From NCBI RefSeq assembly GCF_001431425.1, contig NZ_LDJG01000028.1:1-64000 (forward strand): a stretch of DNA of 64,000 nt, given 5' to 3'. The translations under genes and the position numbers were made by a program. Position 1 is the stretch's first letter; each line of letters opens with the position of its first letter. The DNA is from Stenotrophomonas nitritireducens. GTDB taxonomy: Bacteria; Pseudomonadota; Gammaproteobacteria; Xanthomonadales; Xanthomonadaceae. Of the stretch, positions 24,336 to 33,055 are shown piece after piece. The notes under the pieces were generated by a model that saw nothing but the letters and a program-made list of their open reading frames with translations, was not told the DNA's origin and made no database searches.

Positions 24336-25829
24336 ATGGACAGCGCCAAGCTCGGCCAATTTCTCAGCGACAAGTGGGACAACGACATCGTCCCGCAACT
24401 GGTCGACTACATCCGCATTCCCAACAAATCGCCGATGTTCGACGCGAACTGGGTGGCCAATGGCTACATGGACCAGGCCGTGGCGCTGATGGAGAACTGG
24501 GCCAGGGCGCAGAAGATTCCCGGCCTGCAGGTCGAGGTGGTGCGCCTGGAAGGCCGTACTCCGCTGATCTTCCTGGAAATCCCGGCCACCGGCCCGGAAA
24601 CCGGCGATGACACCGTGCTGCTCTACGGCCACCTGGACAAGCAGCCGGAAATGACCGGCTGGGACGACGACCTGGGCCCGTGGAAGCCGGTACTGCGCGG
24701 CGACAAGCTGTACGGCCGCGGCGGCGCCGACGACGGTTATGCCATCTTCGGCTCGCTGGCCGCCGTGCTTGCGCTGCAGGAACAGGGCCTGCCGCACGCC
24801 CGCTGCGTGATCCTGATCGAAGCCTGCGAAGAATCCGGCTCCTACGACCTGCCGGCCTATGTCGACCACCTGGCCGACCGCATCGGCCAGCCGTCGCTGG
24901 TGGTGTGCCTGGATTCGGGCTGCGCCAACTACGACCAGCTGTGGTGCACCACCTCGCTGCGCGGCCTGACCGGCGGCAACTTCACCGTAAAGGTGCTCAA
25001 CGAGGGCGTGCACTCCGGCGACGCCTCCGGCGTGGTGCCGTCGTCTTTCCGCCTGCTGCGCCAGCTGCTGTCGCGCATCGAGGACGAGAACACCGGCCGC
25101 ATCCTGCTCGACGGCCTGCACACCGAGATCCCGGCCGAGCGCCTGGAGCAGGCCAGGCGCGCCGCCGACGTGGTCGATACCGCCATCTTCGACAAGTTCC
25201 CGCTGGTCGACGGCCTCAAGCCGATGAACGACGACCTGACAGAGCTGGTGCTCAACCGCACCTGGCGCCCGGCCCTGTCGGTGACCGGCATCGGCGGCAT
25301 GCCGCCGCTGGAGTCGGCCGGCAACGTGCTGCGTCCGGAAACCTCGGTGAAGCTGTCGCTGCGCCTGCCGCCGACCGCCAACGGCAAGGCCTGCGGCGAG
25401 CTGCTGAAGGAAGCGCTGCTGCGTGACCCGCCGAACGGCGCGCACGTGACCCTGGACCTGGAAAAGGCCTCCACCGGCTGGAACGCCCCGGCGATGGCGC
25501 CGTGGCTGGAGCAGTCCATCGACGACGCCAGCCAGGCCTTCTTCGGCAAGCCGGCCATGTACATGGGCGAAGGCGGCTCGATCCCGTTCATGGGCATGCT
25601 GGGCGAGAAGTTCCCGGGCGCCCAGTTCATGATCACCGGCGTGCTCGGCCCGCACTCCAATGCGCACGGCCCGAATGAGTTCCTGCACATCCCGATGGGC
25701 AAGCGCGTGACTTCCTGCGTGTCCAAGGTGCTGTTCGACCACCACGCGGCCAGCCTGCGCGGCGAGACCAGCGGCTCGCCCGTGGCGGCCGACAGCGGCA
25801 CCCGCCACGGCGGCCACGGCTGCTGCTGA
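24336..25829 (+). CDS. M20-family metallopeptidase (dipeptidase-like)
   Basis: A 497-residue zinc peptidase. LLYGHLDKQPEMTGWDDDLG holds the first metal His and Asp; LYGRGGADDGYAIF holds the bridging Asp; ACEESGSYDLP holds the catalytic Glu pair; DSGCANYDQLW and the late HSNAHGPNEFLHI complete the metal and substrate sites. A dimerisation insert lies at about 215-330. There is no signal peptide, so it acts in the cytoplasm on small peptides. The C-terminus is unusual: a His/Gly stretch ending in two Cys (RHGGHGCC). I start at ATG 24336, after a GGAG site. Upstream is an isolated promoter with a palindrome. Confidence 0.9.
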   Translation: MDSAKLGQFLSDKWDNDIVPQLVDYIRIPNKSPMFDANWVANGYMDQAVALMENWARAQKIPGLQVEVVRLEGRTPLIFLEIPATGPETGDDTVLLYGHLDKQPEMTGWDDDLGPWKPVLRGDKLYGRGGADDGYAIFGSLAAVLALQEQGLPHARCVILIEACEESGSYDLPAYVDHLADRIGQPSLVVCLDSGCANYDQLWCTTSLRGLTGGNFTVKVLNEGVHSGDASGVVPSSFRLLRQLLSRIEDENTGRILLDGLHTEIPAERLEQARRAADVVDTAIFDKFPLVDGLKPMNDDLTELVLNRTWRPALSVTGIGGMPPLESAGNVLRPETSVKLSLRLPPTANGKACGELLKEALLRDPPNGAHVTLDLEKASTGWNAPAMAPWLEQSIDDASQAFFGKPAMYMGEGGSIPFMGMLGEKFPGAQFMITGVLGPHSNAHGPNEFLHIPMGKRVTSCVSKVLFDHHAASLRGETSGSPVAADSGTRHGGHGCC

Positions 25830-25893
25830 GCGGCGCGATGACGACGCAGCCTGGCCTTGCTAGGCTGCGTTTTTCCCTGAAGCAGGCGGGCAC

Positions 25894-26163
25894 ATGAGCG
25901 GACTGTTTGGCAGCGACAGCTGGCTGTACATCATCCTGGTCGGCTTCGTGGTCGGCCTGCTCGGACGTTTCTTCATGCCCGGCAACAACCGCATGGGCTG
26001 CCTGCTGACCATCGTGCTGGGCATTGCCGGCGCGGTGTCCGCCGGCTGGTTCGGCCGCGAAATGGGCTGGTACGCGGCCGGGCAACCGGCAGGCTTCGTC
26101 GGCGCCATCATCGGCGCCATCGCCCTGCTCGCGCTGTTGCGGCTGGTCAGCGGCAAGCGCTGA
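25894..26163 (+). CDS. GlsB/YeaQ/YmgE family stress-response membrane protein
   Basis: An 89-residue protein with three hydrophobic, glycine-rich helices (about residues 10-28, 35-52 and 66-84): LYIILVGFVVGLLGRFFMPG, GCLLTIVLGIAGAVSAGW and GFVGAIIGAIALLALLRLV. This is the transglycosylase-associated small membrane protein family, often induced by stress. The conserved G-R-F-x-M-P-G turn after helix 1 is present. It stands alone between the peptidase and amgK. The molecular function of the family is not known. Confidence 0.88.
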   Translation: MSGLFGSDSWLYIILVGFVVGLLGRFFMPGNNRMGCLLTIVLGIAGAVSAGWFGREMGWYAAGQPAGFVGAIIGAIALLALLRLVSGKR

Positions 26164-26254
26164 ACGTCCCACCTTTTCCCAAAGAATTCGGGGAAGCCAC
26201 GAGGCGCCGGCGCCCCGTGGCCAGCCCACTGGCACCTGCGAGCACGCTCCACCG

Positions 26255-27268
26255 ATGACCCTGGATATTTCCCTCGAACCGCAGCGCGCGCGGCAGCGCC
26301 TGGAATGGGCCCGCACCCGCCTCGGCGATGGCGCGGCCGACATCGAGCGTGCCTCGGTGGACGCCGGTTTCCGCAGCTACTGGCGCGTCACCGGCCGGAA
26401 CGGCAGCCACATCGTCATGGACGCCCCGCCCGGCCTGGAAGATCCGCGGCCTTGGCTGCGCATGCGCGAACTGCTGCTGGCACACGGGCTGCGGGTGCCG
26501 GCCCTGCTCGCGCAGGACCTGGGGGCCGGCTTCCTGCTGCTGGAAGACCTCGGCGCACCGACCCTGGCGCGGCTGCTGGATGCCGACAATGCCGACGCGT
26601 GGTTCGACCGCGCCATGGAGCAGCTGATCCGGCTGCAGTCGATACCGGTGCCGGAGGGCTTCGGCCATTTCGGCGAAGCCCTGCTGCAGCGCGACGCCGG
26701 CCTGTTCGACGAATGGTTCCTGCAGCGCCATCTCGGCCTGCAGCTGGACTGCGGCGAGGTCGAAGGCCTGCAACTGGCGCAGCGGCGGTTGATGGACAAC
26801 GCGCTGGGCCAGGCGCAGCTGATGACCCATCGCGACTTCATGCCGCGCAACCTGATGCCGGTGGCGGATGGGCCAGCGGTGCTGGACTTCCAGGACCTGG
26901 TGCGCGGCCCCATCGCCTACGACCCGGTGAGCCTGTTCAAGGACGCCTTCCTGAGCTGGCCACTGCAACGCGTGGACGGCTGGCTGGCGCGTTACCACGA
27001 ACGCGCGCGCGCCGCTGGCCTGCCGGTGCCCGACCGCGCCACCTTCCTGCGCGATGCCGACTGGATGGGCGTGCAGCGGCACCTGAAGATCCTCGGCATT
27101 TTCTCCCGCCTGCACTATCGCGACGGCAAGAGCCATTACCTGGAAGACGTGCCGCGCTTCATCGCCTATCTCGACGAGGTGCTGCCGCGCCATCCGCAAC
27201 TGTCCGGCCTGCTGGCGCTGCTGGAGCAGCGGATCAAGCCGGCGCTGGCCGGACGGGCCGCACAGTGA
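26255..27268 (+). CDS. amgK: N-acetylmuramate/N-acetylglucosamine kinase AmgK
   Basis: A 337-residue aminoglycoside-phosphotransferase-fold kinase. MTHRDFMPRNLM is the catalytic loop, LDFQDLVRGPIAYDPVSLFK is the DFQD metal-binding block, and DAGFRSYWRV plus LLLEDLGAPTLARLL are typical N-lobe features. AmgK phosphorylates the anomeric position of MurNAc/GlcNAc in the cytoplasm as the first step of the cell-wall recycling shortcut that bypasses de novo UDP-MurNAc synthesis and gives intrinsic fosfomycin tolerance. I start at ATG 26255; the longer frame enters the previous gene. The stop overlaps the GTG start of murU (GTGA), so the pair is coupled. Confidence 0.92.
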   Translation: MTLDISLEPQRARQRLEWARTRLGDGAADIERASVDAGFRSYWRVTGRNGSHIVMDAPPGLEDPRPWLRMRELLLAHGLRVPALLAQDLGAGFLLLEDLGAPTLARLLDADNADAWFDRAMEQLIRLQSIPVPEGFGHFGEALLQRDAGLFDEWFLQRHLGLQLDCGEVEGLQLAQRRLMDNALGQAQLMTHRDFMPRNLMPVADGPAVLDFQDLVRGPIAYDPVSLFKDAFLSWPLQRVDGWLARYHERARAAGLPVPDRATFLRDADWMGVQRHLKILGIFSRLHYRDGKSHYLEDVPRFIAYLDEVLPRHPQLSGLLALLEQRIKPALAGRAAQ

Positions 27269-27966
27269 AGGCGCTGGTTTTCGCCGCGGGGCTGGGCGAG
27301 CGCATGCGCCCGCTCACCGAGCACACGCCCAAGCCGCTGCTGCACGCCGGCGGCCGGCCGTTGATCGCATGGCACCTGGAAAAGCTGGCCGCGCTCGGCG
27401 TGCGCGAAGTGGTGATCAACACGTCATGGCTGGCAGAGCAGTTCCCCGCGGCGCTGGGCGACGGCAGCCGCTGGAACCTGCGCCTGCACTATGCCTTCGA
27501 GGGCCCCACGCCGCTGGAAACCGGCGGCGGCATGCTCAATGCGATGCCGCTGCTGGGCGACGCGCCCTTCATCGTGGTCAATGGCGATATCTGGACGGAC
27601 TTCGACTTCTCGCTGCTGCCGCGCGAGCCGGCTGGCGAAGCGCACCTGGTACTGGTGGACAACCCGCCGCAGCATCCGCAGGGCGACTACCACCTCGACG
27701 CGCAGGGCCTGCTGCACCACGACCGCGACGCCCCCTGCCTGACCTATGCCGGCATCGGCATGTACCGCCCGTCGATCCTCGATGGCTGGCGCAAGGTGAT
27801 CGGCGAAGCGCCGGGCAGCGAACGCACCCCACCGCGCTTCAGCGTAGTGCCGCTGCAGAAACACTTCATGGCGCAGGGCCGCATCAGCGGCCAGCACCAC
27901 CGCGGCCAGTGGACCGACGTCGGCACCCCGCAGCGGCTGCAGGCGCTGGAAGAAGCACTGCGCTGA
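27265..27966 (+). CDS. murU: N-acetylmuramate alpha-1-phosphate uridylyltransferase MurU
   Basis: A 233-residue nucleotidyltransferase with GTG start overlapping the amgK stop. AAGLGERMRPLTEHTPKPLL is the nucleotide/metal signature of sugar-1-phosphate nucleotidyltransferases; ETGGGMLNAMPLLGD and VNGDIWTDFD hold the substrate and Mg sites; QWTDVGTPQRLQALEEAL is the family end. MurU makes UDP-MurNAc from MurNAc-1-phosphate made by AmgK. A start further upstream is ruled out, since the upstream frame lies inside amgK. The gene ends where the 90-bp repeat array begins. Confidence 0.93.
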   Translation: MKALVFAAGLGERMRPLTEHTPKPLLHAGGRPLIAWHLEKLAALGVREVVINTSWLAEQFPAALGDGSRWNLRLHYAFEGPTPLETGGGMLNAMPLLGDAPFIVVNGDIWTDFDFSLLPREPAGEAHLVLVDNPPQHPQGDYHLDAQGLLHHDRDAPCLTYAGIGMYRPSILDGWRKVIGEAPGSERTPPRFSVVPLQKHFMAQGRISGQHHRGQWTDVGTPQRLQALEEALR

Positions 27967-27978
27967 CATCCGCGACGC

Positions 27979-28395
27979 AGGGCAGCGCCGAGGCTTGCCC
28001 GGTGAAGCCACAGCGGGGCGATGCCCCGCTCTACAGGGAACAGATCGCTACGGCTCTGTAGCGCCGGGCAGCGCCCGGCGGGGCTTGCCAGGTGAAGCCC
28101 CAGCGGGGCGGTGCCCCGCTCTACAAGGAACAGATCGCCGCGCCCCTGTAGCGCCGGGCAGCGCCCGGCGGGGCTTGCCCGGTGAAGCCACAGCGGGGCG
28201 ATGCCCCGCTCTACAAGGAACAGATCGCTGCGGCTCTGTCGCGCCGGGCAACGCCCGGCGGGGCTTGCCCGGTGAAGCCACAGCGGGGCGATGCCCCGCT
28301 CTACAAGGAACAGATCGCTGCGGCTCTGTCGCGCCGGGCAACGCCCGGCGGGGCTTGCCCGGTGATGCCCCAGCGAGGCGGTGCCCCGCTCTACA
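27979..28395. repeat. Tandem array of 90-bp units with two REP palindromes each
   Basis: CTACARGGAACAGATCGC recurs at 28031, 28121, 28211 and 28301, and its CTACA edge again at 28391, an exact 90-base period: four full units plus a leading partial one. Each unit contains the GTAG/GTCG + CGCCGGGC palindrome and the inverted AGCGGGGC palindrome. The linker (AGGAACAGATCGCTGCGGCTCT) differs from that of the 83-bp array. It lies between the convergent murU and hda genes. The period is a multiple of three, so long open frames run through it; they are not genes. Confidence 0.9.
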
Positions 28396-28419
28396 TTTGC
28401 GGCAGGTTGCATGCGCCGC

Positions 28420-29115
28420 TCAGGACGCGTCCAGCACCTTGCGCAGGAACGGTACGGTGATGCGGCGCTTGGCCGCCAGCGATTCGCGGTCGAGCCGGTC
28501 CAGCAGTACCACCAGCCCGCCCAGGTCGCGGCCGGTGCGGGTGAGCAGCCAGTCGATGGCGGCCTCGTCGAGCGCCAGCCCGCGCCGGATGGCGCGTTCG
28601 CGCAGCACCGCGCCACGTCCGTCGTCGTCCAGCGCGTCCAGCACGATGCGTCCGCATTGCGACAGGCGCGAGCGCAGGTCGGGCAGCACCAACCCGAGCG
28701 CGTCGGGCGCGGCCGTGGCGGTGTACAGCAGGGTCACGCCGGCGGCGCGCGCGCGGTTGTGGAAGTCGAACAGCGCCACTTCGTCCTCGCGCTGGCCGGC
28801 GATCGCGTCCAGTCCATCCAGTGCGACCACGTCGCGCCCTTCCAGCGCCTCCAGCGCGTCGCGCAGGCGCCCGGAAGCGGCCAGCAACGGCAGATAGGCC
28901 GAACCGCGCCCGGCCTGCTCGGCAGCGGCGCAGACGGCCAGCGCCAGGTGCGTCTTGCCGCTCCCCGCCGGCCCGACCAGGTAGACCCAGTCGCGGCTGC
29001 CGCCGGTGGCGGCGGCGCGCAACTGCGCCAGCGCCCCGTCCGGGGCGCCGATGAAACTTTCCAATCGCTGGTCCGGCGGATAGCGCAGGGCCAGCGGCAA
29101 CTGCGGCACGCTCAC
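28420..29115 (-). CDS. hda: DnaA regulatory inactivator Hda
   Basis: A 231-residue DnaA-like AAA+ protein that, with the loaded DNA sliding clamp, stimulates ATP hydrolysis by DnaA after initiation. The N-terminal QLPLALR is the clamp-binding motif. Walker A is VGPAGSGKTHLAL; VVALDGLDAIAG is Walker B; the sensor region RIVLDALDDDGRGAVLRERA and the C-terminal DFLRKVLDAS-like end match Hda length and order. There is no DNA-binding domain IV. Its start overlaps the stop of the AI-2E family gene by 4 bases. Confidence 0.92.
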   Translation of the reverse strand: MSVPQLPLALRYPPDQRLESFIGAPDGALAQLRAAATGGSRDWVYLVGPAGSGKTHLALAVCAAAEQAGRGSAYLPLLAASGRLRDALEALEGRDVVALDGLDAIAGQREDEVALFDFHNRARAAGVTLLYTATAAPDALGLVLPDLRSRLSQCGRIVLDALDDDGRGAVLRERAIRRGLALDEAAIDWLLTRTGRDLGGLVVLLDRLDRESLAAKRRITVPFLRKVLDAS

Positions 29116-30281
29116 TTCGGTTCGACGTCCTTCGGCACGATGCCCATGCCCGGAGCGGGCTCGCCGCTGGACTGCAGCACGATGGTCGGGCCATGCCCGG
29201 CATATAGTTCGCTCTGCCGGTAGCGTTCATGCGCATAGCGCAGCAGCACGTTGATCACCGCCGCCGCCGGCAGCGCCAGCAGCATGCCGAGGAAGCCGAA
29301 CAGCTGGCCGCCGGCCATCACCGCGAAGATCACCGCCACCGGGTGCAGGCCGATCTTGTCGCCGACGATGCGCGGGGTGAGCACATAGCTTTCCAGCAGC
29401 TGGCCGACGGTGAACACCACGCCGACCAGCGCCAGCAGCTTCACGTCAAAGCCCTGCGCCTGCACCAGTGCCGCCAGCACCGCCAGCACCACGCCGGTGG
29501 TGGCGCCCAGGTAGGGAATGAAGCTGATCAGCCCGGCGATCAGGCCGATCAGCAGGCCCAGGTTGAGCCCCACCACCGACAGGCCGACTGCATAGACCAC
29601 GCCCAGCGCCAGCATCACCGCGATCTGCCCGCGGATGAAGGCGCCGAGCACGTCGTTGGATTCGCGCGCCAGCCGCGACACGATCTCGATGTGGTTGCGC
29701 GGGATCATCGACGCGACGCGCTCGACCAAACGGTCCCAGTCGCGCAGGAAGTAGTAGGCCAGGATCGGCAGCAGCGCCAGGTTCACCACCCAGGCCACCA
29801 TCGCGAACCCCGAGCGCGACAGATAGCCGAACAGGGTGGACGCCGCGCCGCCGGCCTGCTGCCAGTGCGCGCGCACCCATTCGAACAGGCGCTCGGGCTC
29901 CAGCCAGCCGAGGATCTCCACGCCGGTACGCCGTTCGATCCACGGCAGCGCCGTGCCCATCAGCCACTCCTGCGCCTGCGGCAGCGCGGCCACGAGGGTG
30001 ACGATCTGGCGCTGGATCATCGGCACCAGGATCAGCAGCGCCAGCGCCAGCAGCAGGACCATCAGCGCGAACACCAGGATCACCGCGGTATTGCGCGAGC
30101 GGCCACGCGCCTCCAGCCGGTCCACCAGCGGATCGCCCAGCCAGGCCAGCATCAGCGCGACCACGAACGGCGTCAGGATCGGCGCCAGCAGCCATATCAC
30201 CCACAGCGCGAAGGCGCCCAGCACCGCCCATTTCAGGCGGCGCAGGAACAGCGCGATTTCGGCATCGGCGGCGCCGCTCAT
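29112..30281 (-). CDS. AI-2E family transporter (PerM-like)
   Basis: A 389-residue inner membrane protein with about 7-8 helices, of the AI-2E/PerM family. Conserved blocks are PILTPFVVALMLAWLGDPLV near the N-terminus and ISFIPYLGATTGVVLAVLAA, then GQLLESYVLTPRIVGDKIGL and a membrane end MLLALPAAAVINVLL. The family carries various small compounds and ions; a true autoinducer-2 role is not implied. The same genes precede hda in many Xanthomonadaceae. It overlaps both hda (4 bases) and the DUF2066 gene (4 bases), so all three are translated from one message. Confidence 0.88.
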   Translation of the reverse strand: MSGAADAEIALFLRRLKWAVLGAFALWVIWLLAPILTPFVVALMLAWLGDPLVDRLEARGRSRNTAVILVFALMVLLLALALLILVPMIQRQIVTLVAALPQAQEWLMGTALPWIERRTGVEILGWLEPERLFEWVRAHWQQAGGAASTLFGYLSRSGFAMVAWVVNLALLPILAYYFLRDWDRLVERVASMIPRNHIEIVSRLARESNDVLGAFIRGQIAVMLALGVVYAVGLSVVGLNLGLLIGLIAGLISFIPYLGATTGVVLAVLAALVQAQGFDVKLLALVGVVFTVGQLLESYVLTPRIVGDKIGLHPVAVIFAVMAGGQLFGFLGMLLALPAAAVINVLLRYAHERYRQSELYAGHGPTIVLQSSGEPAPGMGIVPKDVEPK

Positions 30282-31375
30282 CGGACGCGGTACTCGGCCG
30301 GGGAGGACACGGGGGCGCCCTCGGTGGGCGGCGCCACCGGCTGCAGCGCGGCGTCGGCGCCAAGCATGCGGTTCAGCCCCTGCAGGCCGCTCATCAGTTC
30401 AAGGTCCAGTTCCAGGCGGTCGCCGGAAGCCTGCACCGGCACGATCGAACGCACCACCGCCACCGACTGCAGGGTCGCAGCCACGCGCAGGTAATCGGCC
30501 GCGGTGCGGATGCCGCTGACGCGGATGCGATAGATGCCGGCCGCGCCGGCCACCGGCGCCTTGGCATAGCGCTTGACCAGCGCATCGGCCGCGCCATCGG
30601 CGCCGCCGGCCATCGCGCGGCGCGCATCGCCGTCGCGGGTGCTCCATTTGGCCAGTTCGCGGCCGTCGTCGACGAATACCCAGTCGGCCATCCAGCCGCC
30701 ACCGCTGGCGCGGTAGAGCTTGCCGACCAGCTGCATCGGCGGCGCGTAGCGCGCCGATGCGCGGGCAATGGCGGCGGTGTCCTGGCGCCAGATCGCGCCG
30801 ACCAGCGCCTGCTCGGCCGCGCCGCCGCCCGGCAGTCCGAGGCGGAAGCCGCGTTCGATGGCGCGATCCAGCAGCGGGCGGGCCGCGTTCGACTGCTGCA
30901 CGCCGACCAGGCGCGGACCGCTGCCGTCGTCGATCGCCATCCACACCACCGGCTTGGGCCGCGGCTGCGGCCATATCGGCAGGCCCAGCGCCGCGACCAG
31001 TCCATCCACGTCGTCCTGGCGGAAGCGCGCCACCAGCATGGTGCGGAAACTCGGCGCGCCGGCGGCCGACGTGCTCTGGTCCTGCCGGTAGTCGTAGCTT
31101 TCCACCATGTCCCTGGCGCTGCGCAGCGCCTGCGCCACGCCCGGCCGGGTCATCGCGCTGCGGTCGCCGGACAGCTTGGCCAGCACCGCGCCCAGCGCGC
31201 GCGCCAGGGCGCCGTTGCGGTCGGCGTCGCTCTGGCTGTTGACCGGAACCTCGGCTTCATAGGGATTCTGCGCACTGGCCACGTCGCCCTCGGTGCGCAC
31301 GCCGGACTGCGCAAGCGCCGCCGGGACGGACAGGCAGGACGCCAGAAACAGGAAAAAGGCCAGGCTGCGACGCAT
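30278..31375 (-). CDS. DUF2066 domain exported protein
   Basis: About 365 residues with a signal peptide (MRRSLAFFLFLASCLSVPAALA). SQSDADRNGALARALGAVLAKL, then VVWMAIDDGSGPRLVG and WVFVDDGRELAKWS are the blocks shared by DUF2066 proteins. Function is unknown; the family is almost always upstream of the AI-2E permease and hda, and is exported. I chose ATG 31373-31375, which has a GGA site 7 bases upstream and directly precedes the signal; ATG 31387 is an alternative adding four residues. It is divergent from purM. Confidence 0.85.
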   Translation of the reverse strand: MRRSLAFFLFLASCLSVPAALAQSGVRTEGDVASAQNPYEAEVPVNSQSDADRNGALARALGAVLAKLSGDRSAMTRPGVAQALRSARDMVESYDYRQDQSTSAAGAPSFRTMLVARFRQDDVDGLVAALGLPIWPQPRPKPVVWMAIDDGSGPRLVGVQQSNAARPLLDRAIERGFRLGLPGGGAAEQALVGAIWRQDTAAIARASARYAPPMQLVGKLYRASGGGWMADWVFVDDGRELAKWSTRDGDARRAMAGGADGAADALVKRYAKAPVAGAAGIYRIRVSGIRTAADYLRVAATLQSVAVVRSIVPVQASGDRLELDLELMSGLQGLNRMLGADAALQPVAPPTEGAPVSSPAEYRVR

Positions 31376-31484
31376 TGAGGGTTCCATTGCTCGACGGTTC
31401 CGGTGGGAATTGTTGCCCGAATGCGGCCTTGGCGCCAACGTGGCCTGTTAAAATCGCCCGTTCACCCCGCCAGCGCAGCCGACC

Positions 31485-32543
31485 GTGACCAACACCCCGA
31501 CTTCCGCCAACTCTCCCCTGACCTACCGTGACGCCGGCGTGGACATCGACGCGGGCAACGAACTGGTCGAACGCATCAAGCCGCTGGTCAAGCGCAGCTT
31601 CCGTCCCGAGGTGATGGGCGGGCTGGGTGGATTCGGCGCGCTGTTCGACCTGTCGGGCAAGTACCGCGAGCCGGTGCTGGTCTCCGGCACCGACGGCGTC
31701 GGCACCAAGCTCAAGCTGGCCCAGCAGCTCGGCCGCCACGACACCATCGGCATCGACCTGGTCGCCATGTGCGTGAACGACGTGCTGGTGCAGGGCGCCG
31801 AGCCGCTGTTCTTCCTGGATTACTTCGCCACCGGCAAGCTGGACATCGACACCGCCGCTGCGGTGGTCGGCGGCATCGCCAACGGCTGCACCGAGGCCGG
31901 CTGTGCGCTGATCGGCGGCGAGACCGCCGAGATGCCCGACATGTACGCCCCGGGCGAGTACGACCTCGCCGGCTTCACCGTGGCGGCGGTGGAGAAGAGC
32001 GAGCTGAAGGACGGCTCCAGCGTGCGCCAGGGCGACGTGCTGATCGGCATCGCCTCTTCCGGCCCGCATTCCAACGGCTATTCGCTGGTGCGCCGCATCT
32101 ACGACCGCGCCGGCCAGCCGGCCGACCTGGTGCTGGAAGACGGCGTGAAGCTGGTGGACGCGCTGATGGCGCCGACCCGGCTGTACGTCAAGCCGATCCT
32201 GTCGCTGCTCAAGGAACACGGCGCCACCATCCACGGCATGGCCCACATCACTGGTGGCGGCCTGACCGAGAACATCATCCGCGTCGTGCCCGAGGGCCTG
32301 GGCCTGGAAATCGACGCGGGCAGCTGGACCCTGCCGCCGGTATTCCAGTGGCTGCAGCGCGAGGGCAACGTCGCCGACAGCGAGATGTGGCGCACCTTCA
32401 ACTGCGGCATCGGCTTCGTGCTGCTGGTGCCGGCCGACCACGCCGCGGCCATCGACGCTTCGCTCGATGCGCTGCAGCTGGCGCATTGGAGCATCGGCAA
32501 GGTCGTTGCGGCCGCCGGCAGCGAGCGCGTGCGCATCGGCTGA
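31485..32543 (+). CDS. purM: Phosphoribosylformylglycinamidine cyclo-ligase (AIR synthetase)
   Basis: A 352-residue enzyme of purine biosynthesis (FGAM to AIR, ATP-dependent). Start is GTG 31485. [15 protein letters not shown] is the ATP-binding signature; [20 protein letters not shown] and [20 protein letters not shown] are metal and substrate blocks; [14 protein letters not shown] is near the C-terminus. It is on the same strand as purN, the downstream partner in the pathway, with two small membrane proteins between. Length is the usual one for PurM. Confidence 0.95.
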   Translation: MTNTPTSANSPLTYRDAGVDIDAGNELVERIKPLVKRSFRPEVMGGLGGFGALFDLSGKYREPVLVSGTDGVGTKLKLAQQLGRHDTIGIDLVAMCVNDVLVQGAEPLFFLDYFATGKLDIDTAAAVVGGIANGCTEAGCALIGGETAEMPDMYAPGEYDLAGFTVAAVEKSELKDGSSVRQGDVLIGIASSGPHSNGYSLVRRIYDRAGQPADLVLEDGVKLVDALMAPTRLYVKPILSLLKEHGATIHGMAHITGGGLTENIIRVVPEGLGLEIDAGSWTLPPVFQWLQREGNVADSEMWRTFNCGIGFVLLVPADHAAAIDASLDALQLAHWSIGKVVAAAGSERVRIG

Positions 32544-32568
32544 GGCCTCCACCCCGTCAAGGTGCCCC

Positions 32569-33012
32569 ATGGACGCAGTGAATGCTCCGGTTCCGCCGCC
32601 CACGCTGACCGACGAGGACGCCAGCCAGCTGCGCCTGCTGTCGATCTTCCACTACGTGGTGGCGGCGATCACCGGGCTGTTTTCGTTGTTCCCCGTGCTG
32701 CACCTGGCGATGGGGCTGGCCATGGTCACCGGCAAACTGCCGATGGACCCGGGCACGTCCGGAGCGCATGCCCTGGACCCGCAACTGTTCGGCTGGTTCT
32801 TCGTCGCCTTCGCCGGCACTTTCATCGTCTGCGGCCTGACCCTGGCCGGGTTCATGGCCTATGCCGGCCGTTGCCTGGGACAGCGCCGGCGCCACACGCT
32901 GTGCCTGGTGGTGGCCGCCATTTCCTGCATGATGATGCCCTTCGGCACGGTGCTCGGCGTATTCACCCTGATCGTGCTGATGCGTCCTGCGGTCAAGGCG
33001 GCTTTCGCTTGA
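32569..33012 (+). CDS. Small four-helix membrane protein, unknown function
   Basis: A 147-residue protein with three to four hydrophobic segments (about residues 25-50, 73-97 and 108-136). The soluble start is MDAVNAPVPPPTLTDEDASQ, then LRLLSIFHYVVAAITGLFSL. A short DPQLFGWFFVAFAGTFIVCG stretch follows. Such proteins (DUF4870-like in look) are common in Xanthomonadaceae next to purM/purN. I start at ATG 32569, 26 bases after purM; the frame upstream overlaps purM. I do not recognise a function. Confidence 0.75.
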   Translation: MDAVNAPVPPPTLTDEDASQLRLLSIFHYVVAAITGLFSLFPVLHLAMGLAMVTGKLPMDPGTSGAHALDPQLFGWFFVAFAGTFIVCGLTLAGFMAYAGRCLGQRRRHTLCLVVAAISCMMMPFGTVLGVFTLIVLMRPAVKAAFA

Positions 33013-33055
33013 ACAACGCGCCACCGCCCTTCCTCCCGCATCCGGGCCGCGTCGC

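Noticed and set aside
27979-28395. Possible CRISPR array
   Set aside because: The units are nearly identical throughout, with palindromic halves and no unique spacers; no cas genes are nearby.
27995-28897. Open frames with repeated protein motifs in the 90-bp array
   Set aside because: The repeat of the translated motif simply reflects the 90-base (30-codon) period of REP DNA; no RBS or domain.
29112-30281. AI-2 quorum-sensing exporter
   Set aside because: The family name is historical; the gene is a PerM-like permease in the hda operon and nothing here supports autoinducer-2 transport.
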